DNA from: Pullichristensenella sp002068815
GTDB taxonomy: Bacteria; Bacillota; Clostridia; Christensenellales; Aristaeellaceae
Reading direction: 5' to 3'
Length of the DNA stretch: 64,000 bases
Assembly: GCA_040772885.1 (NCBI GenBank)
Contig: JAXGXF010000005.1
Coordinates: 1-64,000, forward strand
Positions 41,267-48,227 of the stretch are shown here, piece after piece. The notes beneath the pieces were generated by a model. The model worked only from the letters and a program-made list of their open reading frames with translations, was not told the origin of the DNA and searched no databases. The position numbers and the translations under genes were made by a program. Numbering within the stretch: position 1 is the stretch's first letter; each line of letters starts with the position of its first letter.

Positions 41267-41295
41267 TTGCAATAAATGAAACAATCTGGTAATAT
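41267..41295 (+). promoter_or_regulatory. Promoter upstream of the c-di-GMP riboswitch array
   Basis: TTGCAA (41267-41272), 17-base spacer, TAATAT (41290-41295), in an AT-rich island unlike the flanking DNA. It predicts an RNA leader of about 340 bases holding three aptamer-like units. Confidence 0.7.
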
Positions 41296-41320
41296 ATCCG
41301 CGAGGAGGAGCTTGGTCATA

Positions 41321-41406
41321 AGATGAAAGCGGCAAACCGTTCGAAAGGGCGGGACGCAAAACTACAGGGCCTAAACGCGAGAGCGCAGGGTTGCCAGTTA
41401 CCATCT
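41321..41406 (+). promoter_or_regulatory. Cyclic-di-GMP-I (GEMM) riboswitch aptamer 1
   Basis: P1 pairs AGATG (41321-41325) with CATCT (41402-41406). Inside are the GEMM-I conserved blocks GGCAAACC, CGAAAGGGCGGGACGCAAA, ACTACAGGGCCTAAAC, a GCGAGAGC-type P3 tip, and GGTTGCCAGTTACC. This is the aptamer class that binds cyclic di-GMP, or in some members cyclic GMP-AMP. Confidence 0.88.
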
Positions 41407-41409
41407 ATA

Positions 41410-41495
41410 AGATGCTCATGGCAAAACACCCGAAAGGGTGCGACGCAAAGCTACAGGGTCTAAACGCGGAAGCGCAGGACCGCCAGCTACCATCT
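41410..41495 (+). promoter_or_regulatory. Cyclic-di-GMP-I riboswitch aptamer 2
   Basis: Second copy, four bases after the first. P1 AGATG/CATCT, then TCATGGCAAAACACC, CGAAAGGGTGCGACGCAAAG, CTACAGGGTCTAAACGC, GGAAGCGCAGG and CCGCCAGCTACC. The conserved core is intact with compensating stem changes, so both copies are under selection. Confidence 0.88.
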
Positions 41496-41497
41496 CA

Positions 41498-41565
41498 GGA
41501 TGTTCATGCCTACGCCTGCAGAGCGGTATGGCGGCGCGGAAGCGCAGGATTGCCAGTTACCATCT
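41498..41565 (+). promoter_or_regulatory. Truncated third c-di-GMP-I aptamer-like unit
   Basis: Third unit of about 68 bases. It keeps the 5' edge GGATGTTCATG and the 3' half GGCGCGGAAGCGCAGGATTGCCAGTTACCATCT (split: GGAAGCGCAGG, then TTGCCAGTTACCATCT) but lacks the GAAAGG...GGGACGCAAAG and CTACAGGGCCTAAAC blocks. It looks like an internal deletion of a former aptamer and may now be an expression-platform element. Confidence 0.7.
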
Positions 41566-41645
41566 GACGGAAACCGTGTGCCGGGAGGCGTGCGGGATTC
41601 GCATGAGCCAAGTTCAATACAAAATTTATAGGAGGTATGTCATTT

Positions 41646-42206
41646 ATGAAGAAGTTCCTTCTCACCGCTGCCCTGCTCCTTGCTCTGGTCGTTTCCCTGA
41701 CCGCCGGCACCATGGCCGCCTACCACCAGGAAGTCGCTACGCTGAAGTCCGACGTGACCACGAAGGTGTGGAACATCGAGACCGCCCCCGGGAACACGAA
41801 CTTCGTTACCACGAAGAAGATCGCGCCTGGTGACACGATCACACAGGAGATCACCCTCGTCAACCAGGGCGAAGTCCCGGTGGACACGGTCCTCACCGCC
41901 AAATTCGATTCGGCTGGAAAGAGCATCAACGGATTGGTGTTCAAGCTTGAAAAGAAATCGGGTGTGGCCGCCACCATCGACGTGACAACTGCGACCAACG
42001 GCGACAAGAAGGCGGATGCGCGCCTGAAGGCAAAGAACGGCGACACCGCGGAAGGCGTCAAGTACCTCTTGACGATCAGCTGGCCGTACAATGCGAGCGC
42101 CCCGTACGATCCGACGACCAACGCCGGCAAGGCCTTCACCATCAGCGTCAACGCCAATGCCACGTCCGTGAACGAGAGCCGTACGGACGACACTCCGGCG
42201 GCGTAA
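41646..42206 (+). CDS. SipW-class exported protein 1 (TasA/camelysin-like)
   Basis: A 186-residue exported protein with a SipW-cognate signal peptide: MKKFLLTAALLLALVVSLTA followed by GTMAAYH at the cut region. The mature part is beta-rich, about 155 residues, with DTITQEITLVNQGEVPVDTV and LLTISWPYNAS; this organisation is like the TasA/camelysin (M73) fibre proteins of Bacillus biofilms, though no metal site is seen. GGAGG at 41631-41635 sets ATG 41646. It is the first gene after tandem c-di-GMP aptamers and probably the main structural subunit. It is AT-richer than nearby genes. Confidence 0.82.
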   Translation: MKKFLLTAALLLALVVSLTAGTMAAYHQEVATLKSDVTTKVWNIETAPGNTNFVTTKKIAPGDTITQEITLVNQGEVPVDTVLTAKFDSAGKSINGLVFKLEKKSGVAATIDVTTATNGDKKADARLKAKNGDTAEGVKYLLTISWPYNASAPYDPTTNAGKAFTISVNANATSVNESRTDDTPAA

Positions 42207-42252
42207 GGGCGCAGCGCAGCGCGGGAGCGGACGCCGAGCGGACGCTCTCACC

Positions 42253-42276
42253 GGGCAAAGGCGCAAGCCTTTGCCC
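42253..42276 (+). terminator. Hairpin between the first and second SipW-class genes
   Basis: Ten-base-pair stem GGGCAAAGGC/GCCTTTGCCC with a GCAA tetraloop, followed by TTGGGC. It would allow the first gene to be expressed above the rest. Confidence 0.6.
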
Positions 42277-42312
42277 TTGGGCAATCTCGGCCCCTTCGAG
42301 GGGCATTCATAG

Positions 42313-42837
42313 ATGGGGGGACGGGTGAAGCGCATGCTCGGACAGAAGAAACTCGCGGTTCTTTTCGCCCTGGGCACCCTCGCGGTCGCGCTGTTCCTGT
42401 CCGGTTCGATGGCCGCCTACCACGAGAGCTTCGGATGGTCGGCCGGGGTTTCGACCGAGAACTTCGAGCTGAAGGTCAACGACTCCGCGGCCGCGACGCA
42501 GTCGTTTTCCGACATCTCGCTGCCCGTGAACACCGAGATCACGCGGAGCCTTCGCGTCAACACGGCGGAGCTCAGGACGGCAGCGTCGGTCACAATCACG
42601 CTGACCGCGCGCGCCGCCGGCACGATGCCCTCCGGGCTCGTCGTGAAGCTCGACGGCAGCGCCGCGCAGAGGAGCGGCAATGTGCTCACGGCCTCCGTCA
42701 CGGTCGCGAACGCGCAGGAGCAGGTGTTCACGAAGGACGTTTCCTTCTATTGGACTTTGTCCGCGGGAGAGGATTTTTCCCAATACGCCGGCTTCTCGAT
42801 GTCTTACGACGTTCAGGTCGAAGCCGTGCAGCAGTAG
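42313..42837 (+). CDS. SipW-class exported protein 2
   Basis: A 174-residue exported protein. The signal region KKLAVLFALGTLAVALFLSG followed by SMAAYHESF has the same cut-site form as the first protein (MAAYH). The mature part is a beta-rich domain with ENFELKVND, NTEITRSLRVNTAELRTAAS, SVTITLTARAAGTMPSGLVV and a C-terminal SYDVQVEAV. It is probably a minor subunit or anchor of the same assembly. GAGGGG at 42299-42304 supports ATG 42313. Confidence 0.8.
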   Translation: MGGRVKRMLGQKKLAVLFALGTLAVALFLSGSMAAYHESFGWSAGVSTENFELKVNDSAAATQSFSDISLPVNTEITRSLRVNTAELRTAASVTITLTARAAGTMPSGLVVKLDGSAAQRSGNVLTASVTVANAQEQVFTKDVSFYWTLSAGEDFSQYAGFSMSYDVQVEAVQQ

Positions 42838-42852
42838 CCGGGAGGATCGACG

Positions 42853-43908
42853 ATGAAGCTGCGAAGGAGAGCGATGGCGGCGCTGGCGCTTCTGGCGCTC
42901 GTCTCGCTGACAGGCATCGCCTACGCGCGCTATATGACCCGGATCACGGTGACGGGGAAGCTGTCGCTCGTGCTTCCGACGCCTTCGCCCACGCCGACCC
43001 CGACGCCGACCCCGTCGCCTTCTCCCTCGCCGACGCCCGCGCCGACCTACGCCGACAAGCTGGCCTTGGTCTACAACAGCTGGCTCGAGAGCCGCAACCG
43101 GCTGTACGCCGTCGCGGACGAGATTGCGAAGAGCCCCGCGAAGCTCACCGAGGCGCGCACCGCTGCGCAGAACTACCAGAAGGGCTACTCCAGCGGGTCG
43201 AGCCAGTACAAGGCGGCGCAGGCCGTCATCAACCAGATCAACGGGACGCTGAACAGCCAGCTGAGCACGATCAACAGGAATTTCTATTCGAACTGCTGGC
43301 CGGGCCAGTATCTGTGGGATGTGGCCTCCGTCAAGGGCGACTACGGCCGCGCGATCAGCTACTACCAGCAGCAGCTCAAGGACCCGCAGCCCTGGCGCGA
43401 GAGCGAGATGCAGCGCATCTACAACTCGATCAAGAACCTGAGCGACGGACTCGCGCCGTATGTGCCGATCGCCAACGGCTACGAGGACGATGTCAAGCAG
43501 GTCGTGCAGACGGCGTGGAATCTGGTCTACGAGCTGACGGGGCAGGCGCAGGTGCAGGGAATGATGGGGATGTCGATGCCCCTGACCGCGGACACGCCGA
43601 CGCCCGCGCCGACGCCCAGCCCGACGCCGACGCCGACGCCGATGCCAAGTCCGACGCCCAGCCCGACGCCGACGCCGATGCCAAGTCCGACGCCCACGCC
43701 GGAGCCGACGCCCGCGCCCACGCCGGAGCCGACGCCCGCGCCCACGCCGGAGCCGACGCCCGCGCCCGAGCCGACCGAGGCGGCGACGTTGTTCGTGGCC
43801 GCCATGGAATTCAAGGCGGAGGAGCCCCCGGCCGAGCCCCCCCCGGCCGAGCCCCCCCCGGCCGAGGAGAATTCCGAAGCGCCCGCGGAGGCGCCGCCCG
43901 CCGAGTGA
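42853..43908 (+). CDS. SipW-class exported protein 3 with Pro-Thr-rich linkers
   Basis: A 351-residue exported protein. A signal segment (AMAALALLALVSLTGIAYAR) is followed by a first PT-rich linker (about 41-65), a helical core of about 190 residues (YADKLALVYNSWLESRNRLY to VVQTAWNLVYELTGQAQ), a second long PT-rich linker (about 246-308), and an acidic, Pro/Ala/Glu-rich tail. PT linkers usually cross or lie in the cell wall. No sorting motif. It starts 15 bases after the second protein's stop. Two C8 runs lie in the tail coding region. Confidence 0.78.
   Translation: MKLRRRAMAALALLALVSLTGIAYARYMTRITVTGKLSLVLPTPSPTPTPTPTPSPSPSPTPAPTYADKLALVYNSWLESRNRLYAVADEIAKSPAKLTEARTAAQNYQKGYSSGSSQYKAAQAVINQINGTLNSQLSTINRNFYSNCWPGQYLWDVASVKGDYGRAISYYQQQLKDPQPWRESEMQRIYNSIKNLSDGLAPYVPIANGYEDDVKQVVQTAWNLVYELTGQAQVQGMMGMSMPLTADTPTPAPTPSPTPTPTPMPSPTPSPTPTPMPSPTPTPEPTPAPTPEPTPAPTPEPTPAPEPTEAATLFVAAMEFKAEEPPAEPPPAEPPPAEENSEAPAEAPPAE
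43588..43774 (+). repeat. Tandem repeats coding a Pro-Thr-rich linker
   Basis: Degenerate tandem units built on CCGACGCC: two copies of a 36-base unit coding PTPSPTPTPMPS, then three copies of a 24-base unit coding TPAPTPEP. Copy number is likely to vary between strains. Confidence 0.8.
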
Positions 43909-43943
43909 CCCGGCAATCCCCGCCCCCTTGCGGCGGAAGCGAA

Positions 43944-43976
43944 CATCCCCCGCCTTTCGCAAGGTGGGGGTGTTTT
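43944..43976 (+). terminator. Terminator between the exported-protein genes and the peptidase gene
   Basis: Stem CATCCCCCGCCTT/AAGGTGGGGGTG (one mismatch or bulge) with a TCGC loop, followed by TTTTATC. Probably leaky, because no promoter is clear before the downstream signal peptidase. Confidence 0.7.
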
Positions 43977-44032
43977 ATCGGAGGGATCGCCCAATTTTTT
44001 CCAGCGGCAGCCGCGGAAGAAGAGGAGTTATT

Positions 44033-44608
44033 ATGGCGAACGACAGGGGAATCGACTACCTGAGCGAGGCGCCCGCCGGCAGGGAGCGCGAGCGCGTCGA
44101 GGCGCTGCTCCGGGAGACCGGGGAGCTCCTTGCCGGCCCGCGCGTCCGGGAGAGGAAGAAGCTGACGCCGGGCAAGAGGGCCGCCCGGTGGGCGGTCAAC
44201 ATCGTCTTCTGGATGCTGGTGATCGCGCTGAGCGCGGCCATCTACATGGGCGTTCAGGCGAAGCGCAAGGGCGAGATTCCGTCGATGTTCGGCTACAGCC
44301 TGCTTCGGATCGAGACCGGGTCGATGGTTCCGACGCTCCCGATCGGCAGCTTCATCGTGATCGAGAGGACAGCCGATCCGTTCGAGCTGGAGGAGGGGAC
44401 GATCGCCACGTTCACGTTTGAGAACGGCATGATCGTGACGCACCGGATCGTCGAGGTGATCGACAACCCCGAGCTCGGGCACGCGTACCGGACGAAGGGC
44501 GACAACCCGCTCAACGCCCCGGACGCGGAACTGCTGACGCCGGACCGGGTGATCGGCGTGTTCCGCGCGAGCATCACGCTGCCGGCGATTTGGGGAGGGG
44601 AGCACTGA
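44033..44608 (+). CDS. sipW: Signal peptidase I, SipW (ER-type) family
   Basis: Membrane serine protease that would cut the signal peptides of the three upstream proteins. The 191-residue product has a basic cytoplasmic N-terminus of about 50 residues, a membrane segment (about 54-73), the catalytic Ser97 in IETGSMVPTLPIGS, and His137 in IVTHRIVEV in place of the Lys of bacterial-type enzymes, then KGDNPLNAPD. The Ser-His arrangement is typical for SipW and eukaryotic signal peptidases. GAGGAG precedes ATG 44033. Two bases separate it from the next gene. Confidence 0.92.
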   Translation: MANDRGIDYLSEAPAGRERERVEALLRETGELLAGPRVRERKKLTPGKRAARWAVNIVFWMLVIALSAAIYMGVQAKRKGEIPSMFGYSLLRIETGSMVPTLPIGSFIVIERTADPFELEEGTIATFTFENGMIVTHRIVEVIDNPELGHAYRTKGDNPLNAPDAELLTPDRVIGVFRASITLPAIWGGEH

Positions 44609-44609
44609 T

Positions 44610-45596
44610 ATGCAACGGCTTCCGAAGAACTTTCATCCCGACGCGAACGTCGTGCGCATGGTCGATGTCGGCAGCATGGAGTGGTACCGCCGCATGGACG
44701 GCGGCGAGCGGCAGGTGCTCCGCTGCGTGAACCTCGAGGTCGTGCGCGGCGACCGCTTCGCGATCGTCGGCGACGAGCCGTTCGAGCTGCAGCTTTTGAT
44801 CGAGATCATCGGGAACGTAAAGCCGTACGAGTCCGGGAAGTGCTCGCTCGTCGGGCTCGGCATGATGCGCGCGAAGCGGCGCGTCTTGCAGCACGTGTAC
44901 TACGTCAACAGCCAGAAGCTGCTCTACTACCACATGCAGGGCCTTTCGTGGCTGATGTTCGCCTCGCGCCGCACGGGGAAGCGCGACGCCGAGCGCCAGA
45001 TTCAGTGGCTGAACCGGCTGCTCGCGTTCGACATGCCCCGGCTGTGCTTCACGTTCGTCCGGCACATGACGCGGGCCGAGCGGGTCGCGCTGCTGCTGCT
45101 TCTGACGCTCGACATCGACGTGCACCTGATCCTGGCGGACTTTTCGCAGATCGAGGTCGAGCCCGCGCTGTTTAAAGGCATCGCGCGGCTGTTCGAGGAG
45201 CTGTCCGCGCAGGGGAAGGCCGTCGTGTTCTCGACGCCGCAGCCGGAGTTCGCCGAGGCGTGCGCGGGGAAGGCGGCGTTTCTCAACGGCGGGGAGCTGG
45301 CTGTGCAGGGGGAGATCGGGGACCTCTGCGCGCGCTACGACCGGCGCGCGTACCAGCTTCGCTTCCCCTCCGAGGCGGCGGCGGGCCGCGCGGCGGAATT
45401 GCTCGCGGGCGCGTTTCCGGAGATCAGCGCCGCGCGGCCGGGCGAAATCTGGCTGTACCGCGGCGATCTGCCGACGCCCTCCGCCGCGGAGGTCATGCGG
45501 GCGCTCTGCGGCGCGGAGTTGACTCCGGAGGAATTCATCGTCAGCAGGCCGTCGCTCGCGGAGGCGTTCCGGGCGACCCGGGAGGTGCGCGCATGA
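44610..45596 (+). CDS. ABC-ATPase-like protein lacking catalytic motifs
   Basis: A 328-residue protein that follows the ABC ATPase plan but has lost the nucleotide motifs. Where Walker A should be it has AIVGDEPFELQ (51-61) without GK(S/T); the signature position reads HMTRAERVALL (152-162) in place of LSGGQ; Walker B reads HLILADFSQ (172-180) with Phe for the catalytic Glu; the switch His region reads VVFSTPQ. The flanking secondary-structure order (GELAVQGEIGDLCARY at the end of the domain) is that of ABC exporters of the ABC-2 class. ATP hydrolysis is not expected. Its TGA overlaps the ATG of the membrane partner. Confidence 0.78.
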   Translation: MQRLPKNFHPDANVVRMVDVGSMEWYRRMDGGERQVLRCVNLEVVRGDRFAIVGDEPFELQLLIEIIGNVKPYESGKCSLVGLGMMRAKRRVLQHVYYVNSQKLLYYHMQGLSWLMFASRRTGKRDAERQIQWLNRLLAFDMPRLCFTFVRHMTRAERVALLLLLTLDIDVHLILADFSQIEVEPALFKGIARLFEELSAQGKAVVFSTPQPEFAEACAGKAAFLNGGELAVQGEIGDLCARYDRRAYQLRFPSEAAAGRAAELLAGAFPEISAARPGEIWLYRGDLPTPSAAEVMRALCGAELTPEEFIVSRPSLAEAFRATREVRA

Positions 45597-47065
45597 TCTT
45601 CAAGACGAATCTCCTGATCAAGGAATTCCGCTACGCGTACTACGAGAACACGAACAGCCTCAGGACGTCGCTGGCGCTCGGCGTGTTTCAGGGGATGTTC
45701 GCGTTCGCGATCTACTTCGTGCTGCAATCGCTCTCCCGGAGCGTGCTGTCCGACGTGATCAGCGTGTACATGCAGCCGAGCTATTTTTCGACGCTGCATA
45801 TCTACCTCGCGGTGTCCTACATCACGCTGACGGCGTACCTCGCGCTCAAGTACCAGGATATCACCTACTGCGAGGTGTACGAGAACAGCTGGTACTCGCT
45901 TCTGCACCTGGGCTACGGCGCGCACAGAATGGTGCTTTCAAAGATGGCGGCGCAGTTTGCGAAGATGTTGTTCATCTTCACGGCGGGCTTCCTGTCGACC
46001 GTCGCGCTGGCGTCGTTTTTGAAGTTCCCGTTCGTGCCGGCGTACTTTCTGTCCCTGTACCTCTGCGGCGCGATGCACGCCTTGATGCTGCTTTCGCTCG
46101 CGATGGCGCTCTCGATCTCGATGCGCGACATACACAGCGGCAAGTACCTCGTGTGCCTGGGCTCGGTGCTGCTGTTCTTTTTGCAGTTCCCGAGCGGCTA
46201 TTATCGGGTGTTCACCGACCGGACCGCGATGCGGGACGTGGGCGCGGCGTTTCTGCCGGGGTTCGGGAGCTGGTACGCGACGTTCGCGCTGCTGATGGTC
46301 GCCGCGTGCGCGTTCTACACGGGCCTCAAGAGCGCGTGGGTCGCGGGGCTGTTCAACCCGCCGTTCCCCCGGGAGGCGCCCGCGCTGACCGCGAGGCAGG
46401 GCGAGGGCACGACCGTGATCGTGCGCACCGACAGCCGGATTCGAAGGATTCGGCAGTCGAAGCGGCAGCTCGAGGCGTCCTACAAGCCGAAGCGCCAGTC
46501 GGCGGTGCTGTCCGCGCTGGTCACGGCGGCGCTGTCGCTGTTGATCGCGGGCATGCTCCTGATCAACGGCGCGATACTGATGTTCAACTACGCGTCGCCG
46601 GAGAAGGAGACGTCGTTCATGGGCTTCATCCCGTACATCTTCGCGTCCGCGACGATGGAGCCGACGATCCACTACAACGACATCGCGTTTTTCGAAAGCG
46701 TCGACCAATACGTCGAGATCGACGTCGGGGACGTGGTGCTGTTCAAGGACGCGGCGAGGATCGTGCAGGTCCGGCGCGTGAAGGAGATGCGCGTGAACCA
46801 GGAGACCGGCGGGATCGTGCTCGGGCTGGACATTGACAACTACCCCGACGACGCGATCCCGGACGTGATGAAGACCGAGGCGGATGTGTCCGCGGTCTAC
46901 GGGCGGCTCGTCGGCGTGAACCGCTACATCGGCGCGGTCGCGCTGTTTGCGAACACCGTGCTCGGCAGGATACTGTTCCTGCTCGTCCCGACCGTGCTCG
47001 TGTTCTACGCCGGAAAGATTCGCGCGATCTTTTCGAGGGAGAAAAATCGCCCGGCGCGGGATTGA
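45593..47065 (+). CDS. ABC-2-like membrane protein fused to an inactive SipW-like domain
   Basis: A 490-residue fusion. Residues 1-255 contain six predicted membrane segments in the style of ABC-2 permeases. A basic loop (about 260-303, RIRRIRQSKRQLEASYKPK) leads to another membrane segment (305-332) and a domain homologous to the neighbouring SipW: SFMGFIPYIFASATMEPT (341-358) aligns with SMFGYSLLRIETGSMVPT. The catalytic Ser is Thr354 and the His position reads IVQVRRVKEM, so proteolysis is unlikely. The IDNYPDDAIPD block matches GDNPLNAPD of SipW. A last membrane segment ends the protein. I know no described protein with this architecture. Confidence 0.8.
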   Translation: MIFKTNLLIKEFRYAYYENTNSLRTSLALGVFQGMFAFAIYFVLQSLSRSVLSDVISVYMQPSYFSTLHIYLAVSYITLTAYLALKYQDITYCEVYENSWYSLLHLGYGAHRMVLSKMAAQFAKMLFIFTAGFLSTVALASFLKFPFVPAYFLSLYLCGAMHALMLLSLAMALSISMRDIHSGKYLVCLGSVLLFFLQFPSGYYRVFTDRTAMRDVGAAFLPGFGSWYATFALLMVAACAFYTGLKSAWVAGLFNPPFPREAPALTARQGEGTTVIVRTDSRIRRIRQSKRQLEASYKPKRQSAVLSALVTAALSLLIAGMLLINGAILMFNYASPEKETSFMGFIPYIFASATMEPTIHYNDIAFFESVDQYVEIDVGDVVLFKDAARIVQVRRVKEMRVNQETGGIVLGLDIDNYPDDAIPDVMKTEADVSAVYGRLVGVNRYIGAVALFANTVLGRILFLLVPTVLVFYAGKIRAIFSREKNRPARD

Positions 47066-47090
47066 TGGCCGGAAAATTCTGTGCTACAAT
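47062..47090 (+). promoter_or_regulatory. Promoter of the ribokinase gene
   Basis: TTGATG (47062-47067), 17-base spacer, TACAAT (47085-47090), 34 bases before the start codon. Confidence 0.65.
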
Positions 47091-47123
47091 ACCGGTACAA
47101 ATAACCTTCCGGAGGGGCGAGCC

Positions 47124-48056
47124 ATGCAAAGGGGAGTCGCAATGTTTGGGAGCTTCGTCGTCGACCTGACGACGAGGCAGAGGGGTCTGCCGGTGCCGGG
47201 GCAGACGATCATCGGCTCGTGGTTCAAGATGGGCCCGGGCGGGAAGGGCTCGAATCAGGCGGTCGCCGCGCACAGGGCGGGCGCGGACGTGAAGCTGATC
47301 ACGAAGCTCGGGAAGGACCCGTTCGCGAGCGTCGCGCTCGACTTCTACCGAGCCGAGGGCATCGCGACCGAGCACGTGCTGATCGACGACGCGCACGCGA
47401 CGGGCATCGCGCTGATCATGGTCGACGAGGTCTCGGGCCAGAACCAGATCGTCGTCGTGCCGGCCGCGTGCATGCACGTGACGGACGAGGACATCGAGCG
47501 GAGCCGTCCGGTCATCGAGAGCGCGAAGATACTGCTATTGCAGATGGAGATCAACCTGGACGCGCTGTGCAAGGTCATCGAGATCGCGCACAATGCGGGC
47601 GTGCTGGTCGTCCTCAACCCCGCGCCGGCCGCGAGCATCCCCGACGAGGCGCTCGCGATGGTCGATGTCGTGACGCCGAACGAGAGCGAGGCGCAGCTCC
47701 TGACCGGCGTCGAGGTGAAAAACGAGGGGGACGCCGGGCGCGCGGCGGAGCACTTCCTGAAGAAGGGCGTCAAAAACGTCGTCATCACGCTCGGCGCGAT
47801 GGGCGCGTTCGCGACCGACGGCGCGCGGAGCGAGCTCGTCGGCCGGCTCGAGGTCGACGCCGTCGACACGACCGGCGCGGGCGACGCGTTCAACGGCGGC
47901 TTCGCCGCGGCGCTCGCCGAGGGGAAGGATCTGTTCGAGGCGCTTCGGTTCGGAAACGCCACGGGCGCGCTTTCGGTGACCAGATATGGAACCGCTCCCT
48001 CCATGCCGACCCGGGAGGAGATTTTCGCGCTCTACCGCGCGAATTACGGTGAATAA
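47124..48056 (+). CDS. rbsK: Ribokinase (PfkB family)
   Basis: Sugar kinase of 310 residues that would phosphorylate D-ribose or a similar sugar. PfkB marks: GSFVVDLTTRQRGLPVPGQT, the GG motif KMGPGGKGSNQAVAAHRAGA, VTPNESEAQLLTG, and the anion-hole/catalytic motif DTTGAGDAFNGGFAAAL with the catalytic Asp. The N-terminal residues VDLT replace the VNVD/MD form of classic RbsK, so the exact sugar is uncertain. GGAGGGG sets ATG 47124. RbsD and an importer lie in the following operon. Confidence 0.9.
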   Translation: MQRGVAMFGSFVVDLTTRQRGLPVPGQTIIGSWFKMGPGGKGSNQAVAAHRAGADVKLITKLGKDPFASVALDFYRAEGIATEHVLIDDAHATGIALIMVDEVSGQNQIVVVPAACMHVTDEDIERSRPVIESAKILLLQMEINLDALCKVIEIAHNAGVLVVLNPAPAASIPDEALAMVDVVTPNESEAQLLTGVEVKNEGDAGRAAEHFLKKGVKNVVITLGAMGAFATDGARSELVGRLEVDAVDTTGAGDAFNGGFAAALAEGKDLFEALRFGNATGALSVTRYGTAPSMPTREEIFALYRANYGE

Positions 48057-48100
48057 AGCCATCCAGATTTTTCCGCAGGGGCAAAAATGCGCGCGGCGTC

Positions 48101-48129
48101 TTGACATCCATCCGCCGGGTGTGTATAAT
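48101..48129 (+). promoter_or_regulatory. Consensus promoter of the second LacI-type gene
   Basis: TTGACA (48101-48106), 17-base spacer, TATAAT (48124-48129), about 90 bases before the GTG start. Confidence 0.82.
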
Positions 48130-48227
48130 GCAATTGTTACCGAAGGCGCCGCCGGTTGGCAAAATGCCACAGATTCTGCCGCGGATGCTGGATTGGGCAG
48201 ACAGGATCGTTAAGAAAGCGGGCAACG

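Noticed and set aside
43928..44032. A longer start for SipW adding 35 residues
   Set aside because: The extra part translates the terminator region and lacks a ribosome site; GAGGAG directly precedes ATG 44033.
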